Source: Rickettsia typhi (GTDB lineage: Bacteria > Pseudomonadota > Alphaproteobacteria > Rickettsiales > Rickettsiaceae). From it: a DNA stretch of 44,694 nucleotides. Each line of letters opens with the position of its first letter. Position 1 is the stretch's first letter. Position numbers and translations under genes: made by a program. This document shows, one piece after another, positions 26,306-36,492 of this stretch. Under the pieces are notes generated by a model, which saw only the letters and a program-made list of their open reading frames with translations, had not been told where the DNA came from and ran no database searches. The stretch is taken from NCBI GenBank assembly GCA_945883665.1, contig CAMCXV010000004.1, positions 1 through 44,694 on the forward strand, read 5' to 3'.

Positions 26306-26458
26306 CCTAACATCTATTTATTTTTTCAAGTCTCTATTTTAAGAGGTTGTTGGTGTAAGTTTAATGATCAGCTAAAAAATATTTACCAAAAAGAACGTAA
26401 TAAATATCAAAAAATGATGCTTTTATGAATTTTATTTCATGACTAATAGCTTATGAAA

Positions 26459-26748
26459 TTATACCCAAAACCGTCCTTCAGGGACTGTTTTCTTACCTAA
26501 AGCTTTTACAAGCTCATCTTTTTGATTCTTAAGTTTACTAATCTGTTCTTTGTATTCACCAACATCTTTTGCTGTCTCAAGTGCTAACGATGCATTGTTT
26601 AAAAATTGTTTTTTCCAGTTCTGCATAGTTTTAGCAGTTATTTCATATTTCGTTGATAACTGACCTGTTTTCGATTCTTCTTTTAGCATCTCTAATACTA
26701 TTTTAGTTTTTACTTCTGCGCTAAAAGTTTTAATTTGTTTTTACCCAT
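26459..26748 (-). pseudogene. IS3-type transposase OrfA remnant
   Basis: The reading frame is QIKTFSAEVKTKIVLEMLKE, then KYEITAKTMQNWKKQFLNNA and a leucine-rich helical tail (KEQISKLKNQKDELVKALGK). This is the helix-turn-helix plus leucine-zipper form of IS3-family OrfA. A start ATG lies at 26748, but the run opposite 26738-26742 has five A's where six are needed to stay in frame, so the start is out of phase. The tail stops at 26459 with unrelated residues, and no OrfB follows. A 7-bp inverted repeat (ATTTCAT/ATGAAAT, 26434-26459) lies at this end. It is an old, immobile fragment. Confidence 0.7.
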
Positions 26749-26838
26749 TTGTTCCTTTTTGATTCTATTAATTATCCTGTCTTCATTGAGAAACAAAATC
26801 ACTTTCTTTTTTGTCTAAATCTTTCAGTCCATTATATT

Positions 26839-29800
26839 CTATTTAATCACGCAATCTTTTAACTCTATAAGCAAAGCCTCGGCTTCCACTAAAATATCTG
26901 TAGGATTTTTTAAATTTTTAATAAAAACTAATTTATTATCAGGTTTGATTTTAGCATGCCGTGGAAATTTTTGTATAAATAACATCACAATATCAGAAAC
27001 ATCAAAATTCTTATTAAATTTGATAACAAACCCACCAGGACCACTATCAAGACTTTCAATTTTAAAAACTTGGCAAGCAATTTTTATCTCAACTATCTTC
27101 AGCAAATTAGTAAACTCTTCTGGTATAGAGCCAAATCTATCTATCATCTCATCCCTAAATGCTTCGATCTCAGGACGATTTTTAAGATTCGCCGTTTTTC
27201 TATATATAGCAAGACGGAGCGAAGTATCTTCAATGTAATTAGCTGGAATATATACCGCAAGACCAAGATTAATAGAAGTGCTAAAACCTGTGTTTTCTTT
27301 TTTATCTTGTTGATTTTTTAGCTCTGATATAGCTTCATCTAGCATTTCTTGATACATTTCAGAGCCTATTTCTCTAATATGTCCAGATTGCTCATCTCCA
27401 ATCAAATTACCAAAACCGCGTAAGTCCATATCGTGACTTGCAATAGTAAAACCAGCGCCAAGGGAATCAATATTTTGTAAAATTTCCAATCTTTTTAAAG
27501 AATATTTTGTAGTAATTGTATCACTCATCAGTGTCAAACAAGCATAACCTCTTACTTTACCACGACCAACCCTACCTCTAAGTTGATAAAGTTGACTAAG
27601 ACCTAGCATATCTGCTCTATGAATTATTATTGTATTGGCAGAAGATATATCAATACCAGATTCTATTATAGTTGTTGAGAGTAATATATCAAATTTACCA
27701 TCACAAAACTCATTCATTATATTATCAAGCTCGCTGGGTAACATCTGACCATGAGCTATCTTAAATTCAAGTTCAGGAACATATTCTAACAATTTCTTTG
27801 CAACCCATTCTATATCTTTTATCCTTGGTACTACGTAAAAACTTTTCCCTCCTCTGAAACGCTCACGCATAAGAGTATCTCTAATTATTATACCATCAAA
27901 TGGCATAACAGTAGTTCGTACTGGTAATCTATCTATAGGAGGTGTTGCGATAAGACTTAAATCTTTAAGCCCAGACATTGACATTTGCAAAGTTCTTGGT
28001 ATTGGTGTTGCAGAAAGTGATAATACATGTACATCAGATTTCAAAGATTTCAAACGCTCTTTTTGTGTAACCCCAAAATGTTGTTCTTCATCAATAATTA
28101 AAAGTTTTAAGTTTTTGAATTTGATTTCTTTTGATAGAAGAGCATGAGTACCTACTATAATATTTATCTTTCCGTCTTCTATATCTTTCTTTATTATTTT
28201 TGCTTGAGTAGTAGTAACTAATCTAGATAATTGACTGATGCAAATATCCAGACCTTTAAAACGCTCAAGAAAACTCATGTAATGTTGGCGACATAAAATA
28301 GTAGTGGGAGCAATAATTGCCACTTGAGGATGGTCGTCTTCATAATCAAATCCCACCATAAAAGCCGCCCTCATGGCAACTTCTGTTTTACCAAAACCAA
28401 CATCGCCGCAAATTAATCTATCCATTAATTTGCCACTTTTTAAATCTTCTTCAATATCAGCAATCGCAGAAAGTTGATCTTCTGTTTCGCTATAAATGAA
28501 ACGATTGCAAAAATTTAAATACAGCTCAGGATCAAAATTAACAGCCTGTGTTCTGCACAACTCTCTCTCTGCTGTTATCTTAATCAATTCATTAGCAATG
28601 TCTTTTATTCGATTTTTCAGTCGAGCCTTACGCTTTTGCCAATTCAAACTACCAAGCTTGTCAAGAATAGCATCTTCATTACCATATTTTTTTATTAGAT
28701 CAATATTTTCTACTGGTAAATAGAGTATGTCATTATTAAAATAGACGATTTTCAAACAATCATGCGGGACGTCGCTAACTATTATAGTTTCTATCTTTTC
28801 AAATCTACCTATACCGTGTTCCTTATGAACTATAAGCTCTCCTTCTGTAATATTATCAAGCTCAATTAAAATATTCTTAAGTTTTCTTTTAGTAGATTTA
28901 TGGCTCTGAGAAGTGAATTTCTTACCTAAAATATCTTGCTCTGAAATAAACAAATATTCTTTACTAAAAAATCCATGGGACAAAGGAGTGATAGCTGTAT
29001 TTATTGCAAATTTTTTTGCTTCTGTAAGAAATGATATATTATTAGTTTTATACTCTTGATTTTCAATGATATTTTTTATCCTCTGCTCCGAACTTTTTGC
29101 ACCACAACAAATAATAATTTTTTTATTTTTGTTATTATTAATTAAATTAATTAATAAGTTATTTTTATCCCCATTGCGAAGATCAGCAACGTCATTATTA
29201 TTTAAACTAAGATCATGAGAAGACCAATCAATTTTGGGCAGTAATTCAAACTCTCTGACTAAATCTATTTTTTGAAGATCGGAAGCAACAGCAAATTCGG
29301 CATTATTTTCTTTAACAGCATCTATTTCCTCAAAATTACTATCAATAAAGAAATTACTACCTAAACTAAGTAATTTCTTTAAATTGTCACTTGACAAAAT
29401 AAGCTGATCAGGACTAATGGCAAAATAAAATGAACTAGGATTCAGTTTATTAGATAGCTTTCTTGATTGATAAAAATCTTCATAAGATTTTTCTAATTCT
29501 ACAATTGATTGCAGAGACAAATTATCGTAAATTATCACATGATCAAATAAATAATCCGTTAAATTAGCCATTTCTTCGTAAAATAACGGTAATAAATGTT
29601 CATAACCCTGAAATTTTCTTCCAGCAATGATTGATTCATACATTTGATGTTTAACATAATTTACACCAAAGTTTTTTAGAAAATTCCTTCTAAATATCTC
29701 TATATTATCTAAATTTAAAATTGCTTCCATAGCTGAAGATAATTCTAATTTATCAAGTGATTTTGTTGAAATTTGGCTATTTACATCAAATTCTTTAATA

Positions 29801-30336
29801 GATTCCACAACCTCCCAACCAAAATTAATCCTATATCCCTTTTTATTCGAATGTACTATATCAATTATTTCGCCTCTGATAGCAAACTCTCCACTATCTA
29901 TTGCGCTTGATGATCTAGTAAATCCATTATTAACTAAAAAAAATGCTATCTCTTCTATAAATACTTTATCACCTGGGGAAATGGTTATAACTGAATTTTT
30001 AAAAATACTAGGCAGCGGAACTTTAACAATTAAATTCTGTGCATTTGTTACTATAATCTTTGGCGATTTATTAAAACTTAAACTGGTTAAAACATTTGCT
30101 CTTGCCGTTGTTATCTCAATATTGGGAGAAACGCGATCGTAAGGTAGCGTATCTAAAGAAGGAAAATATAAAACATTGCTGTCATCAATTTCACCAAGTA
30201 AAAACTGAAGATGCTTGTATGCTTTTAAAGTTGATTCTTCATCGGCAAATGTAAGTAAAATATTTTTTTTTATGTGATTAAAATATTCACAGGCAAAAAA
30301 ACATTTAGAAACAAAGGGTATATTTATTTTTTGCAT
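26839..30336 (-). CDS. mfd: Transcription-repair coupling factor Mfd
   Basis: A 1165-residue SF2 translocase that removes stalled RNA polymerase at lesions and recruits UvrA. In order: UvrB-homology N-terminal region (LPYDRVSPN near residue 65), the RNA polymerase interaction domain (ELIVHKEHGIGRF), the helicase core with Walker A GDVGFGKTE (about 643), DEEQ box and motif VI LRGRVGRG, and the C-terminal TRCF domain. Length is normal. Its ATG shares one base with the stop of sdhE (TAATG), so the two genes are coupled. Confidence 0.97.
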   Translation of the reverse strand: MQKINIPFVSKCFFACEYFNHIKKNILLTFADEESTLKAYKHLQFLLGEIDDSNVLYFPSLDTLPYDRVSPNIEITTARANVLTSLSFNKSPKIIVTNAQNLIVKVPLPSIFKNSVITISPGDKVFIEEIAFFLVNNGFTRSSSAIDSGEFAIRGEIIDIVHSNKKGYRINFGWEVVESIKEFDVNSQISTKSLDKLELSSAMEAILNLDNIEIFRRNFLKNFGVNYVKHQMYESIIAGRKFQGYEHLLPLFYEEMANLTDYLFDHVIIYDNLSLQSIVELEKSYEDFYQSRKLSNKLNPSSFYFAISPDQLILSSDNLKKLLSLGSNFFIDSNFEEIDAVKENNAEFAVASDLQKIDLVREFELLPKIDWSSHDLSLNNNDVADLRNGDKNNLLINLINNNKNKKIIICCGAKSSEQRIKNIIENQEYKTNNISFLTEAKKFAINTAITPLSHGFFSKEYLFISEQDILGKKFTSQSHKSTKRKLKNILIELDNITEGELIVHKEHGIGRFEKIETIIVSDVPHDCLKIVYFNNDILYLPVENIDLIKKYGNEDAILDKLGSLNWQKRKARLKNRIKDIANELIKITAERELCRTQAVNFDPELYLNFCNRFIYSETEDQLSAIADIEEDLKSGKLMDRLICGDVGFGKTEVAMRAAFMVGFDYEDDHPQVAIIAPTTILCRQHYMSFLERFKGLDICISQLSRLVTTTQAKIIKKDIEDGKINIIVGTHALLSKEIKFKNLKLLIIDEEQHFGVTQKERLKSLKSDVHVLSLSATPIPRTLQMSMSGLKDLSLIATPPIDRLPVRTTVMPFDGIIIRDTLMRERFRGGKSFYVVPRIKDIEWVAKKLLEYVPELEFKIAHGQMLPSELDNIMNEFCDGKFDILLSTTIIESGIDISSANTIIIHRADMLGLSQLYQLRGRVGRGKVRGYACLTLMSDTITTKYSLKRLEILQNIDSLGAGFTIASHDMDLRGFGNLIGDEQSGHIREIGSEMYQEMLDEAISELKNQQDKKENTGFSTSINLGLAVYIPANYIEDTSLRLAIYRKTANLKNRPEIEAFRDEMIDRFGSIPEEFTNLLKIVEIKIACQVFKIESLDSGPGGFVIKFNKNFDVSDIVMLFIQKFPRHAKIKPDNKLVFIKNLKNPTDILVEAEALLIELKDCVIK

Positions 30337-30644
30337 TATTTATAAGGTTTGAAATTTAATAACTGAATAATAACAGAGTTGAGCTTTTCTTTTGGTAAAA
30401 TCTTTTTTTTTGTATACCAATCATAAATATCCGCATCTTCTAACTGCAATATATTTGAAAAAAGATTTATTTCAGTATCTGTCATTTTATCTAGATTTTT
30501 CTTTGCAAATTCACCAATTATAATATCTGTTTCTTTGCAACCTCTGTTGCAACTTTGATAAAGTAATTTTTTTATCATTTGTTCTCTTTTTTGAATAGTC
30601 ATAGATAAAATCTTGCAAAAAAATTTATTACTAATATTATTCAC
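30336..30644 (-). CDS. sdhE: FAD assembly factor SdhE
   Basis: A 102-residue small helical protein that promotes FAD attachment to succinate dehydrogenase. The RGxxE motif is kept as R34-G35-C-K-E38, followed by TDIIIGEFAKKNL and LQLEDADIYDWYTKK, both typical of the family. The preceding Arg-rich flank is only partly kept. The gene is immediately upstream of mfd with a one-base overlap, an arrangement known in Rickettsiales and other Alphaproteobacteria. It diverges from dnaA. Confidence 0.85.
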   Translation of the reverse strand: MNNISNKFFCKILSMTIQKREQMIKKLLYQSCNRGCKETDIIIGEFAKKNLDKMTDTEINLFSNILQLEDADIYDWYTKKKILPKEKLNSVIIQLLNFKPYK

Positions 30645-30744
30645 TTCTATGAGACAAATTTCAAGCCTATTTTATTGATACAATTAATTTTTAACTTCAT
30701 TATTTAAATTTGTTAAGCATTTCTTGATCCATAATCAAATATAT
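30645..30744. promoter_or_regulatory. sdhE-dnaA divergent promoter region
   Basis: A 100-base AT-rich gap between divergent genes. No DnaA-box (TTATCCACA) match is seen. It must contain the dnaA promoter and probably that of sdhE, but no clear -10/-35 pair stands out. Confidence 0.3.
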
Positions 30745-32145
30745 ATGAAACAACTAGAGCAATTCGCAAACATGTCAAAAGATGATAAATATTATGACCA
30801 ATTGTGGGTTGATGTTAGTCGTGACCTCGTAAGTCATTATGGCGAAGCACTTTTTAAAAACTGGTTTAGTAAAATTAATTTTTGTGAAAAAACAAAAAAT
30901 GGAACATTAATCTTATCTGTTCCTAGTAATTTTATAAGAGATTGGATTAAATCTAATTACTTCGATACTATAGCAAAATTATTTATTCACTATGATCCTG
31001 AAATAAAATCATTAGATATAATTACGAAAGATATTATTCCCACAGTAAATCCATTGCAAAAAGACTTAGCAAAAATTGAATCTATAAATTCTGTAAATTC
31101 AGAAATAGAAAATAGTACTACAGCTTTTCTTGATCAAAGATTTACTTTTGAAAATTTTGTAATTGGATCACCAAATGAACTTGCATATGCCGCAGCATTA
31201 GCGGTTGCTGAAGCAAAAAAAGCTGTGACTAAATCTAATCCTTTGTTTTTATATGGCGGTGTTGGTCTGGGTAAAACCCATTTAATGCACGCTATTGCTT
31301 GGCATTCTAGAAAAAAAAATCCCAAAAGGAAAGTTTTGTATATGTCGGCTGAAAAATTCATGTACCGATTTATCAAAGCTCTCAGAAGCAAAGATGTAAT
31401 GGCTTTTAAGGAAGAATTTAGATCTGTTGATGTATTAATGATTGATGATATTCAATTTATATGTGGCAAAGATAGTACTCAAGAAGAGTTTTTTCATACC
31501 TTTAATGCAATTATCGATAATAATAAACAAATGGTTATTTCTTGCGATAGATCGCCATCAGATCTTGATAATATCGAAGATAGGATTAAATCAAGGCTAG
31601 GTTGGGGATTAGTTGCAGATGTACATAGCACTACTTATGAGCTAAGAGTTGGGATATTACAGTCAAAATTAGAACAAATGAATATTCAGATTGCTCAGAA
31701 TGTTATAGATTTTTTGGCTGCAAAAATCACTTCTAATGTAAGAGAATTAGAGGGGGCTTTAAATAAAGTAATAGCACATTCAACTTTAATTGGTAGAGAG
31801 ATAAATCTTGAAAGCACGCAGGATATTTTACGAGATTTATTACGTTCTAATGAAAGAATAATTACTATAGATGATATACAAAAGAAAGTAGCTAATTACT
31901 ATAATATCAAAGTTCTTGAAATGTCTTCTGCTAGGAGAGTAAGAGCGGTGGTTAGACCAAGGCAAATAGCAATGTATTTATCTAAAATACTCACTCCAAA
32001 AAGCTTGGCAGATATTGGCGCAAAATTTGGAAAAAAAGATCATACGACAGTTATGCATGCGGTCAAAAAAGTAGAACAATTAATGTCCAGTGATAGTGAA
32101 TTTCGAGAAGAGGTTAATCTGCTAACAAGAATGCTACAAAGCTAA
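30745..32145 (+). CDS. dnaA: Chromosomal replication initiator DnaA
   Basis: A 466-residue initiator ATPase. The N-terminal domain I ([21 protein letters not shown]) is followed by the AAA+ core with Walker [10 protein letters not shown] (about residue 170) and Walker [10 protein letters not shown]. Domain IV carries the DNA-binding [17 protein letters not shown] signature. The ATG at 30745 is preferred; an in-frame TTG at 30724 would add 7 residues. It is followed 32 bases later by dnaN. Confidence 0.96.
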   Translation: MKQLEQFANMSKDDKYYDQLWVDVSRDLVSHYGEALFKNWFSKINFCEKTKNGTLILSVPSNFIRDWIKSNYFDTIAKLFIHYDPEIKSLDIITKDIIPTVNPLQKDLAKIESINSVNSEIENSTTAFLDQRFTFENFVIGSPNELAYAAALAVAEAKKAVTKSNPLFLYGGVGLGKTHLMHAIAWHSRKKNPKRKVLYMSAEKFMYRFIKALRSKDVMAFKEEFRSVDVLMIDDIQFICGKDSTQEEFFHTFNAIIDNNKQMVISCDRSPSDLDNIEDRIKSRLGWGLVADVHSTTYELRVGILQSKLEQMNIQIAQNVIDFLAAKITSNVRELEGALNKVIAHSTLIGREINLESTQDILRDLLRSNERIITIDDIQKKVANYYNIKVLEMSSARRVRAVVRPRQIAMYLSKILTPKSLADIGAKFGKKDHTTVMHAVKKVEQLMSSDSEFREEVNLLTRMLQS

Positions 32146-32177
32146 TATGTAATTTAACTCATAATAAATATTTAATT

Positions 32178-33341
32178 ATGTCTAAAAACACAAATAACAA
32201 TAGTTTAGAACTAACAATTCCAACCAAAGAATTATCTTACAGCCTTAATTTTGCATCTTCGATCGTAGAAAAAAGAAATATTGTTTCGGAATTAAGTAAC
32301 GTAAAATTAGTCGCTTATAATGGAACTTTAGAAATAGGAGCGACAGATCTTGACCTATATTTAAAACAAACTATAGGAGCTGATATAAAACAAGAAGGTC
32401 AATCAACTGTTTCAACACAAATTTTATCTGAAATAGTTAGAAAAATCCCTGACAAAGAAATCATCTTAAAGCAGGAAACGGGCTCAGAATATCTGCAAAT
32501 TATTACAAATTCATGCAAATTTGAATTACTCACCTTACCTGCTATTAATTTTCCAGAAATGGAAGATTTAGATACTGAAGTTTCATTAAAAGTTAGTTGC
32601 GCAGAATTTGCACGTATTATTGAATATTCATGCTTTTCCATGTCTAATGAAGAAACTAGATATAACTTAAATGGTATATATCTACATGTCAAAAAAGGAG
32701 AGTTTGCCAGCGCCGCTACAGATGCTCATAGATTTTCAATAGCTGTAAGTAACATAGCAACTATAGCAAATGATTTTGGGGTAATTATTCCTAAAAAAAC
32801 CGTTACTGAATTATTGAAAATAGTAAAAGATACAAAAAATATACACTCAGATTTACTAGTCACTCTAGGAACAAATAAAGTTAAATTTGCATGTAATAAT
32901 TTAATCCTAATCTCTAAATTAATTGATGGTAGCTTTCCTGAATATCAGAGTTTTATTCCAACCTCTAATGAAAGTAAATTGGTAATCAACACAAAATTAC
33001 TTGCAAATGCAATAGATAGAGTTGCCACTGTTACAGTAGATAAATTTCGAGCTATTAAACTTGTATTAAATAATTCTTACCTTACGGTTACAGCAACAGG
33101 CGAATCAAAAGGCATAGCTAGCGAAAATATAGCTTTTTCTAAAGATAATAAAGAAAGTTATTGTATTTTTTCTGGCAATGATATTACTATTGGTTTTAAC
33201 CCAAGATATATTATGGATGTTTTGGGAGCTTTAAAAGAAGAACAAGTGCAAATTTATCTAAGCGATACCTCCTCTCCTGTTCTTATCAAAACAACAGAAA
33301 ACCCTAAAGATAATTTTGTTGTTATGCCTGTAAAAGTATAG
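32178..33341 (+). CDS. dnaN: DNA polymerase III beta subunit (sliding clamp)
   Basis: A 387-residue clamp with three repeated domains. Recognisable segments include SYSLNFASSIVEKRNIVSELSN-type opening strands, TDAHRF in the middle domain, and the C-terminal VVMPVKV, close to the usual MPMR tail. The length is normal. Adjacent dnaA-dnaN is typical of bacteria generally; together they point to a shared replication-initiation operon. Confidence 0.96.
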   Translation: MSKNTNNNSLELTIPTKELSYSLNFASSIVEKRNIVSELSNVKLVAYNGTLEIGATDLDLYLKQTIGADIKQEGQSTVSTQILSEIVRKIPDKEIILKQETGSEYLQIITNSCKFELLTLPAINFPEMEDLDTEVSLKVSCAEFARIIEYSCFSMSNEETRYNLNGIYLHVKKGEFASAATDAHRFSIAVSNIATIANDFGVIIPKKTVTELLKIVKDTKNIHSDLLVTLGTNKVKFACNNLILISKLIDGSFPEYQSFIPTSNESKLVINTKLLANAIDRVATVTVDKFRAIKLVLNNSYLTVTATGESKGIASENIAFSKDNKESYCIFSGNDITIGFNPRYIMDVLGALKEEQVQIYLSDTSSPVLIKTTENPKDNFVVMPVKV

Positions 33342-33367
33342 AACTAAAACTATTAACAGTTGAAAAA

Positions 33368-33817
33368 ATGCATTCATTTAATGACACAAGATTGATCCCT
33401 TATAAAGCAGAGCTTGTTCGAGATATTATTCTAGATATAGAAAAATATCCGGAATTTCTACCATGGTGTTCTCAAGCAAAATTACTTTCAAAAATAGAAA
33501 ATGAACTAAAAGCTGAATTAACAATTAACTTTAAGATTTTTACAGAAAATTACATATCGCAAATTATCACAACGGAAAATAACAAAACTATTGAGATAAA
33601 TGTTGAGGCAATATCAGGTCCATTCAAAAAATTAACTAATTTTTGGATCATTAAAAAATTAAATAATGAATGCGAAGTGAATTTTTCTATTGATTTTGAA
33701 TTCAAATCAATGATACTAGACGGCGTTGTAGGAACATTTTTTTCTATAGCAACGAGTAAAATTATTAATGCTTTTGAAACTAGAGCTTGTTATATTTTTG
33801 AAAATAGTGTGCCATGA
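33368..33817 (+). CDS. Coenzyme Q-binding protein (COQ10/RatA family)
   Basis: A 149-residue START-fold protein. The N-terminal FNDTRLIPYKAELVRDIILD is followed by IEKYPEFLPWCSQAKLLS, which is the COQ10/RatA polyketide-cyclase signature. Eukaryotic and alphaproteobacterial members bind ubiquinone and aid respiration; E. coli RatA blocks ribosome association, but the COQ10 role is more likely here. It follows dnaN by 26 bases. Confidence 0.85.
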   Translation: MHSFNDTRLIPYKAELVRDIILDIEKYPEFLPWCSQAKLLSKIENELKAELTINFKIFTENYISQIITTENNKTIEINVEAISGPFKKLTNFWIIKKLNNECEVNFSIDFEFKSMILDGVVGTFFSIATSKIINAFETRACYIFENSVP

Positions 33818-33944
33818 TAGCAAGCCATTAATAAGAAAATATAGCGACGGTGTATTTTTTTGTTAAAGAAGAAATAACTAATGCTAGAATCTAAACTGTT
33901 AAATTAATTAACACAATTGAATAATTAACAATGGAGAAGTTCAT

Positions 33945-34226
33945 ATGAACAAAGGAAATTTCGTATCATTTATTGCTGAAAAAAATAATTGTACAAAAGC
34001 AGAGGCAGAAAGAGTAATCGATATATTTACTAGCTCTGTTATTGATGCTCTAGGCAAAGGTGAAGATATAACTTTAGTTGGATTTGGTAGTTTCAGCGTA
34101 AGCAAAGTAGCAGCAAGAGCTGGTCGCAATCCTAGAACTGGTGATACGATACAAATAGCAGCATATAATCAACCTAAATTTAAAGTTGGTCAAAAGCTAA
34201 AAGATTCTTGTAATAAAACAAAATAA
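33945..34226 (+). CDS. hup: HU-family DNA-binding protein
   Basis: A 93-residue histone-like protein. The N-terminal helices (MNKGNFVSFIAEKNNCTKAE) are followed by GFGSFSVSKVAARAGRNPRT (about 46-65), the beta-arm motif that binds DNA, and a KFKVGQKLKDS tail. A GGAGAAG ribosome site is 6-7 bases before the ATG. It could also be an IHF subunit, but a single short HU is more likely. The AT-rich gap before it should hold the promoter. Confidence 0.93.
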   Translation: MNKGNFVSFIAEKNNCTKAEAERVIDIFTSSVIDALGKGEDITLVGFGSFSVSKVAARAGRNPRTGDTIQIAAYNQPKFKVGQKLKDSCNKTK

Positions 34227-34238
34227 TTATAGTCAGTA

Positions 34239-35534
34239 ATGTCGGTTATTAAGCGCAACAGATGCACTATTACTGCGCTTAATTCCAGAGGTTTGGGTAT
34301 TTCAAATTTAGATTCAAATATTGAGTTACCCTATACTATACCAGAAGAAATTGTAGAATTTGAAGAACATATTTACAGAAACAAAATATCTTATAGTCTA
34401 CTTAGGATAATTGATGAGTCTAAAAATAGAATTACACCGCCTTGTAGATATTTTACTATATGTGGGGGGTGTAGTTTACAACATCTTGAACATAATTATT
34501 ATTATCAGATAAAATTAGCTAATTTAAAGCGAGTCCTTGCAGAATATAATGTTATAGCAACCACAATACACAATATCAATTTTATTGGGGCTGAAAATCG
34601 TAGAAGAGCTGTTTTTAAAGCTGTAAAAAAACATGAAGTACTATTCCTAGGTTTTAAAAAATTACATTCTAATCAAATAGTAAATATTGATAATTGTTTG
34701 CTATTAACAAGAGAACTATCAGATTTAATACCACCACTCAAAAATACACTTCAAAAAATTTTAAGTGACAAAGAAAAATGTAAAATCCTTGTTACAATGG
34801 CGGATAATGGCATAGATTTAACAATTGAAATAGAAAATAACAATATTATTAGCACGGAAGCAAAGGAAATTCTTGAATATTTTGCTGTAAATAATAAAAT
34901 CATAAGAATTACAATTATAAATAATATAAAATGGAACTTAATATATTTGTTGGAAAATCCATATATATTATTTGAAAATATAGCTGTAAAAATTGATAAT
35001 CTTTGTTTTTTACAAGTTAGCAAAGAATCAGATATTATCTTAACAAAATTAGTAAATGATATTTTCGAAAAAATAAAGACACCTAATCAATTTCAAATTG
35101 CTGATCTATTCTGCGGCAGGGGTACTTTAACTATCCCAGCTAGTAAATTTGGTATTGTAGATGGTTTTGAAATGGAAAAAAATTCTGTAAAAGCTCTCGC
35201 AAATGCAATTAAGAACACAAATTTAAAAACTACCATATACCAACGTGATTTGTTTATTAAACCATTAGAATGGGATGAGTTAAATAAATATGATGTAGTA
35301 ATCATTAACCCACCAAGGGCTGGAGCAAAGCAGCAAGCTTTTATACTCTCTAAAAGCACTGTTAAAACAATTATCTATTTATCATGCAATCCTGAAAGCT
35401 TTGCTCGTGATGCAAAACTTATTTTAAATAATAATAGATACCAACTAAAAGAGATAACACCTATTGACCAATTCTACTGGAGCCATCATATTGAATTACT
35501 CGCTGTGTTTGAGTTAAACATAGAGGTTTTTTAA
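34239..35534 (+). CDS. TrmA/RlmD-family 23S rRNA/tRNA m5U methyltransferase
   Basis: A 431-residue SAM-dependent RNA (uracil-5)-methyltransferase. The N-terminal TRAM-like region (1-60) is followed by a 4Fe-4S set, C69-X5-C75-X2-C78 plus C at about 152 (NIDNC), as in RlmD and RlmC. The SAM-binding motif is LFCGRGTLTIP, then INPPRAGAKQQ, and the catalytic nucleophile is C383 in YLSCNPESFARD. The exact target base (23S rRNA U747, U1939, or tRNA U54) cannot be told from the sequence. It starts 12 bases after the HU gene. Confidence 0.88.
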   Translation: MSVIKRNRCTITALNSRGLGISNLDSNIELPYTIPEEIVEFEEHIYRNKISYSLLRIIDESKNRITPPCRYFTICGGCSLQHLEHNYYYQIKLANLKRVLAEYNVIATTIHNINFIGAENRRRAVFKAVKKHEVLFLGFKKLHSNQIVNIDNCLLLTRELSDLIPPLKNTLQKILSDKEKCKILVTMADNGIDLTIEIENNNIISTEAKEILEYFAVNNKIIRITIINNIKWNLIYLLENPYILFENIAVKIDNLCFLQVSKESDIILTKLVNDIFEKIKTPNQFQIADLFCGRGTLTIPASKFGIVDGFEMEKNSVKALANAIKNTNLKTTIYQRDLFIKPLEWDELNKYDVVIINPPRAGAKQQAFILSKSTVKTIIYLSCNPESFARDAKLILNNNRYQLKEITPIDQFYWSHHIELLAVFELNIEVF

Positions 35535-35718
35535 GTAGGGAATTGTTGAAATTTTACTCATATAAGTTAGTTTAAATCTATGGTTATAGATATTAAAATT
35601 TCAGATCTTATTGCTTGCGATGGCAAAAAAACTTTTCTCTGTCTATATCATTTTTACTTGTGTGTTTTTAGTTGTTGAAGTAATGTGTTTATTAATGTTA
35701 ATAATTTAATTATATAGT

Positions 35719-36492
35719 ATGCGAAATATTTATTTTGCGATAATTTATTTGATAATTTCTTTTTGCTCTAATTCCGTTTATGCAACTATAGATTACGAGC
35801 TTAGGGAATCAAGAAAGTGCTCTAGCATGTTTTCTTATTTTGAAAGAAAGTATAATTTATCTACTAATAGTTTATATTCTATTTCATTGCATGAAACAGC
35901 AAAAAAACATTCTCATCACAATATTTCCGTTGTTTGGCCTTGGACAGTTATGAATAACAAGGAAGGAAAGGGGCGTCATTTCAAAACTCAAAATGAAGCT
36001 ATACAATATGTAAGAATGCAATTTTTAGCCGGGAATAATAATCTTGATGTTGGTTGTATGCAAATAAATCTAAAACACCATCCTGAGGCATTCTCTTCTT
36101 TGGAACAGGCTTTTTCTCCTAGAAATAATATTGCCTATGGGGCTTATTTCTTAAGTGAAAATAAAAAAAAACTAGGCTCGATGGAAAAAGCTATAGGTAG
36201 ATATCATTCAGCAACAGAACATCTTGCTTCAAAATATCGTAATAATGTTAGTAAAATAAATCAAGCTATGCATGAATATAATAATAATCTAAAGAAACTT
36301 GTGAATATTTCTGATAAATCTCAATATCAAGAATCTGTAAATTCATATTACAGAGAGGGTAAGAGAGATTTATCTTATAAAAAAAATAATCGTTATTTGG
36401 TAAATAAAAGCAAATCATATCCAAAAACTCGTGTTAATGTTGGTAAGATTCAAAACGACGATTGGTTCAGAAGAAAAGTGTATCAGCGGTGA
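35719..36492 (+). CDS. Lytic transglycosylase (SLT domain)
   Basis: A 257-residue exported peptidoglycan hydrolase. A signal peptide (about 1-22, ending VYA|TI) precedes an SLT lysozyme-like domain with catalytic Glu at about E59 (SISLHETA) and the downstream pair GCMQINLKHHP and FSPRNNIAYGAYFL. The C-terminal 80 residues are polar and basic. The family cleaves glycan strands and also helps machines cross the wall; a role with the flagellum is possible but unproven. The stop overlaps the next gene by 1 base (TGATG). Confidence 0.85.
   Translation: MRNIYFAIIYLIISFCSNSVYATIDYELRESRKCSSMFSYFERKYNLSTNSLYSISLHETAKKHSHHNISVVWPWTVMNNKEGKGRHFKTQNEAIQYVRMQFLAGNNNLDVGCMQINLKHHPEAFSSLEQAFSPRNNIAYGAYFLSENKKKLGSMEKAIGRYHSATEHLASKYRNNVSKINQAMHEYNNNLKKLVNISDKSQYQESVNSYYREGKRDLSYKKNNRYLVNKSKSYPKTRVNVGKIQNDDWFRRKVYQR

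Noticed and set aside
30645..32177. Possible replication origin beside dnaA-dnaN
   Set aside because: The only gaps are 100 and 32 bases long and hold no DnaA boxes. In Rickettsia the origin is not next to dnaA.
35580..35678. Short forward ORF (32 codons) starting MVIDIKISD
   Set aside because: It is too short, has no clear ribosome site and no recognisable family.
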